DNA of 7,274 nt from Gemmatimonadota bacterium. Its GTDB lineage: Bacteria; Gemmatimonadota; Gemmatimonadetes; Gemmatimonadales; GWC2-71-9. How positions within the stretch are numbered: the first letter of the stretch is position 1; each line of letters opens with the position of its first letter. The stretch spans positions 1-7,274 of the forward strand of contig SMVY01000022.1 of NCBI GenBank assembly GCA_004357415.1, given 5' to 3'. Position numbers and translations under genes: made by a program. Below, one piece after another: positions 6,257 to 7,274 of the stretch. The notes under the pieces were generated by a model. The model was not told where the DNA came from. It did no database searches and saw only the letters and a list, made by a program, of their open reading frames with translations.

Positions 6257-7274
6257 ATGTCCCAAGGATGGTTGTTCGCTGCGGTAGCGTTGCTGTGGGC
6301 GGCGCCCGCTTTCTCTCAGGACGTAGAACTCGAGAGCAAGGCTCTCGAATTGAAGTTCTCGGGCCGGATACAGGTACAAGCCGGAACCACCACCTGCGAC
6401 CAGTTCCCGGTCGCCGCCAACTCGGCGTGCGGGGAACAGGTAGCCGGTGTGGATTTGCGGCTCCGCCGGGCCCGGTTCACAGTCGAAGTGAAGATCAACG
6501 ACAAGCTAGACTTCAAGATCCAGCCCGATTACAGCGCGATCACCGAAATCGGTCTGAAGGATGCCTGGGGACGTTATACCTGGAGCAAGGCGGCCCGACT
6601 CAAGGCCGGTAACTTCAAGCGGCCGTTCGGAGGCTTCACCCTCGTGTCGTCGACGCAGATCCTGACGATCGAGCGGGTGCTGGCCGTACGCGGCCTTCCC
6701 GACCTCCTCGCGCCGTCGTACAGCAGTTTCACTCTCGCTTTCAACATCTCGGACCGGGATGTCGGCGTGCAGTTCGACGGGACGACCAAAAGTGGGCTGT
6801 TCAGCTACTGGGCAGGCGTGTTCACTGGGGCATCGGAATTGAACAACCGGGACACGAACACCGAAAAACAATACATGGGGCGAGGGCAGATCAACCTGGC
6901 GCGCGTCCTGAATATGCCGCTCAAGATCGCCGTGGCCGCGGCCGCGTCAGATCAGGGATTCGAGTTGCCCACCACCGAGAAGAAGACCAAGTATTTCTAC
7001 GACTACGAGATCTTCGCGGACTGGGGCACGTTTGGCGGAGGTGCCCACGTGCAGGCCGGGTACATCTTCGGCGACAACCCGCTTCAGGCATCGGGCGGCG
7101 GCGCCATCGACCTGCCGGCCGGCGACGAATTCGCCTCGATGCGCAGTTGGCAGGTGATCGCCGCCTGGAAGTTCCCCGTCGGCAGTGGCACCATGTCGCT
7201 CGAGCCGTTGTTCCGGGTGTCGTGGGCGGACGGAAATACCAATCTGGCTGACGATACGGTGTGGGGCTTCACCC
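6257..7274 (+). CDS. Phosphate-selective porin O/P family outer-membrane protein, 3' end missing
   Basis: The frame stays open from ATG 6257 to the window end (339 codons); OprP-type porins are commonly around 400-450 residues, so the C-terminal strands are missing. Residues 1-20 form a signal peptide: a hydrophobic core LFAAVALLWAA, then PAFS and cleavage before Q21. The mature part has family marks: FSGRIQ at 34-39, the RLRRARF stretch at 68-74, alternating beta-strand patterns, GNFKRPFG at 118-125 with SS and IER following (E139, R140), and later DRDVGVQF. OprO/OprP are trimeric barrels with an Arg-lined anion channel for phosphate or polyphosphate, but many family members have unproven substrates. 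C47 and C58 lie in a short insertion and could form a disulphide in the periplasm or at the surface. An in-frame ATG at 6218 is possible but has no ribosome-binding site and would give an acidic N-region. GGGAAG precedes 6257. The gene is probably induced by phosphate starvation through the upstream Pho-like array. Confidence 0.85.
   Translation, partial: MSQGWLFAAVALLWAAPAFSQDVELESKALELKFSGRIQVQAGTTTCDQFPVAANSACGEQVAGVDLRLRRARFTVEVKINDKLDFKIQPDYSAITEIGLKDAWGRYTWSKAARLKAGNFKRPFGGFTLVSSTQILTIERVLAVRGLPDLLAPSYSSFTLAFNISDRDVGVQFDGTTKSGLFSYWAGVFTGASELNNRDTNTEKQYMGRGQINLARVLNMPLKIAVAAAASDQGFELPTTEKKTKYFYDYEIFADWGTFGGGAHVQAGYIFGDNPLQASGGGAIDLPAGDEFASMRSWQVIAAWKFPVGSGTMSLEPLFRVSWADGNTNLADDTVWGFT

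Noticed and set aside
6268..6612. Open frame of 114 codons inside the porin region, and antisense frames at 6179-6379 and 6506-6871
   Set aside because: All are shadows of the porin frame that starts at 6257 and runs without a stop to the window end; only that frame shows a signal peptide and family motifs.
1..7274. tRNA genes, CRISPR arrays, riboswitches and insertion sequences
   Set aside because: No cloverleaf-like segment, regularly spaced repeat array, transposase frame or terminal inverted repeats were found; lysA has no leader in which a lysine riboswitch could sit.

Overview
This window is GC-rich bacterial DNA with genes packed tightly on the + strand. It looks like a Gram-negative (diderm) bacterium, because the last gene encodes an outer-membrane porin with a signal peptide. 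The prolyl-tRNA synthetase is the archaeal/eukaryote-like type with a C-terminal cysteine cluster. That type occurs in only some bacterial phyla and argues against a typical enteric-type proteobacterium. Frequent GTG/TTG starts and the high GC would suit Gemmatimonadota or a similar environmental phylum, but this placement is a guess from style, not a measurement.

Layout: (1) 1-1131, 3' part of proS; (2) 1113-2396, lysA; (3) 2399-3958, guaA; (4) 3961-4698, a membrane PAP2 phosphatase; (5) 4676-5326, a COG4339-type HD phosphohydrolase; (6) 5323-6117, a two-helix membrane protein carrying an AlbA_2 (Schlafen-like) domain; (7) 6118-6256, a regulatory gap; (8) 6257 to the window end, the 5' part of an OprO/OprP-type porin. 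No tRNA, rRNA, CRISPR array, insertion sequence or phage gene was seen.

Genes 1-6 look like one transcription unit: neighbours overlap by 4-23 nt or are 2 nt apart, and several ribosome-binding sites lie inside the preceding gene. The unit starts with core metabolism (prolyl-tRNA charging, last step of lysine synthesis, last step of GMP synthesis). It ends with three accessory genes: a lipid- or diphosphate-type phosphatase, an HD phosphohydrolase and a membrane-tethered AlbA_2 protein. The function of the last two is not known from sequence.

The most informative non-coding element is the gap before the porin. It holds four heptamers at an exact 11-bp period (starts 6147, 6158, 6169, 6180) resembling the PhoB half-site CTGTCAT. 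A weak -10 lies 10 bp downstream, the spacing known from E. coli phoA. Because the gene behind it belongs to the phosphate-selective porin family, site and gene support each other: this is probably a phosphate-starvation promoter. A 9-G run and a 7-bp inverted repeat lie directly upstream and may mark the end of the preceding unit.
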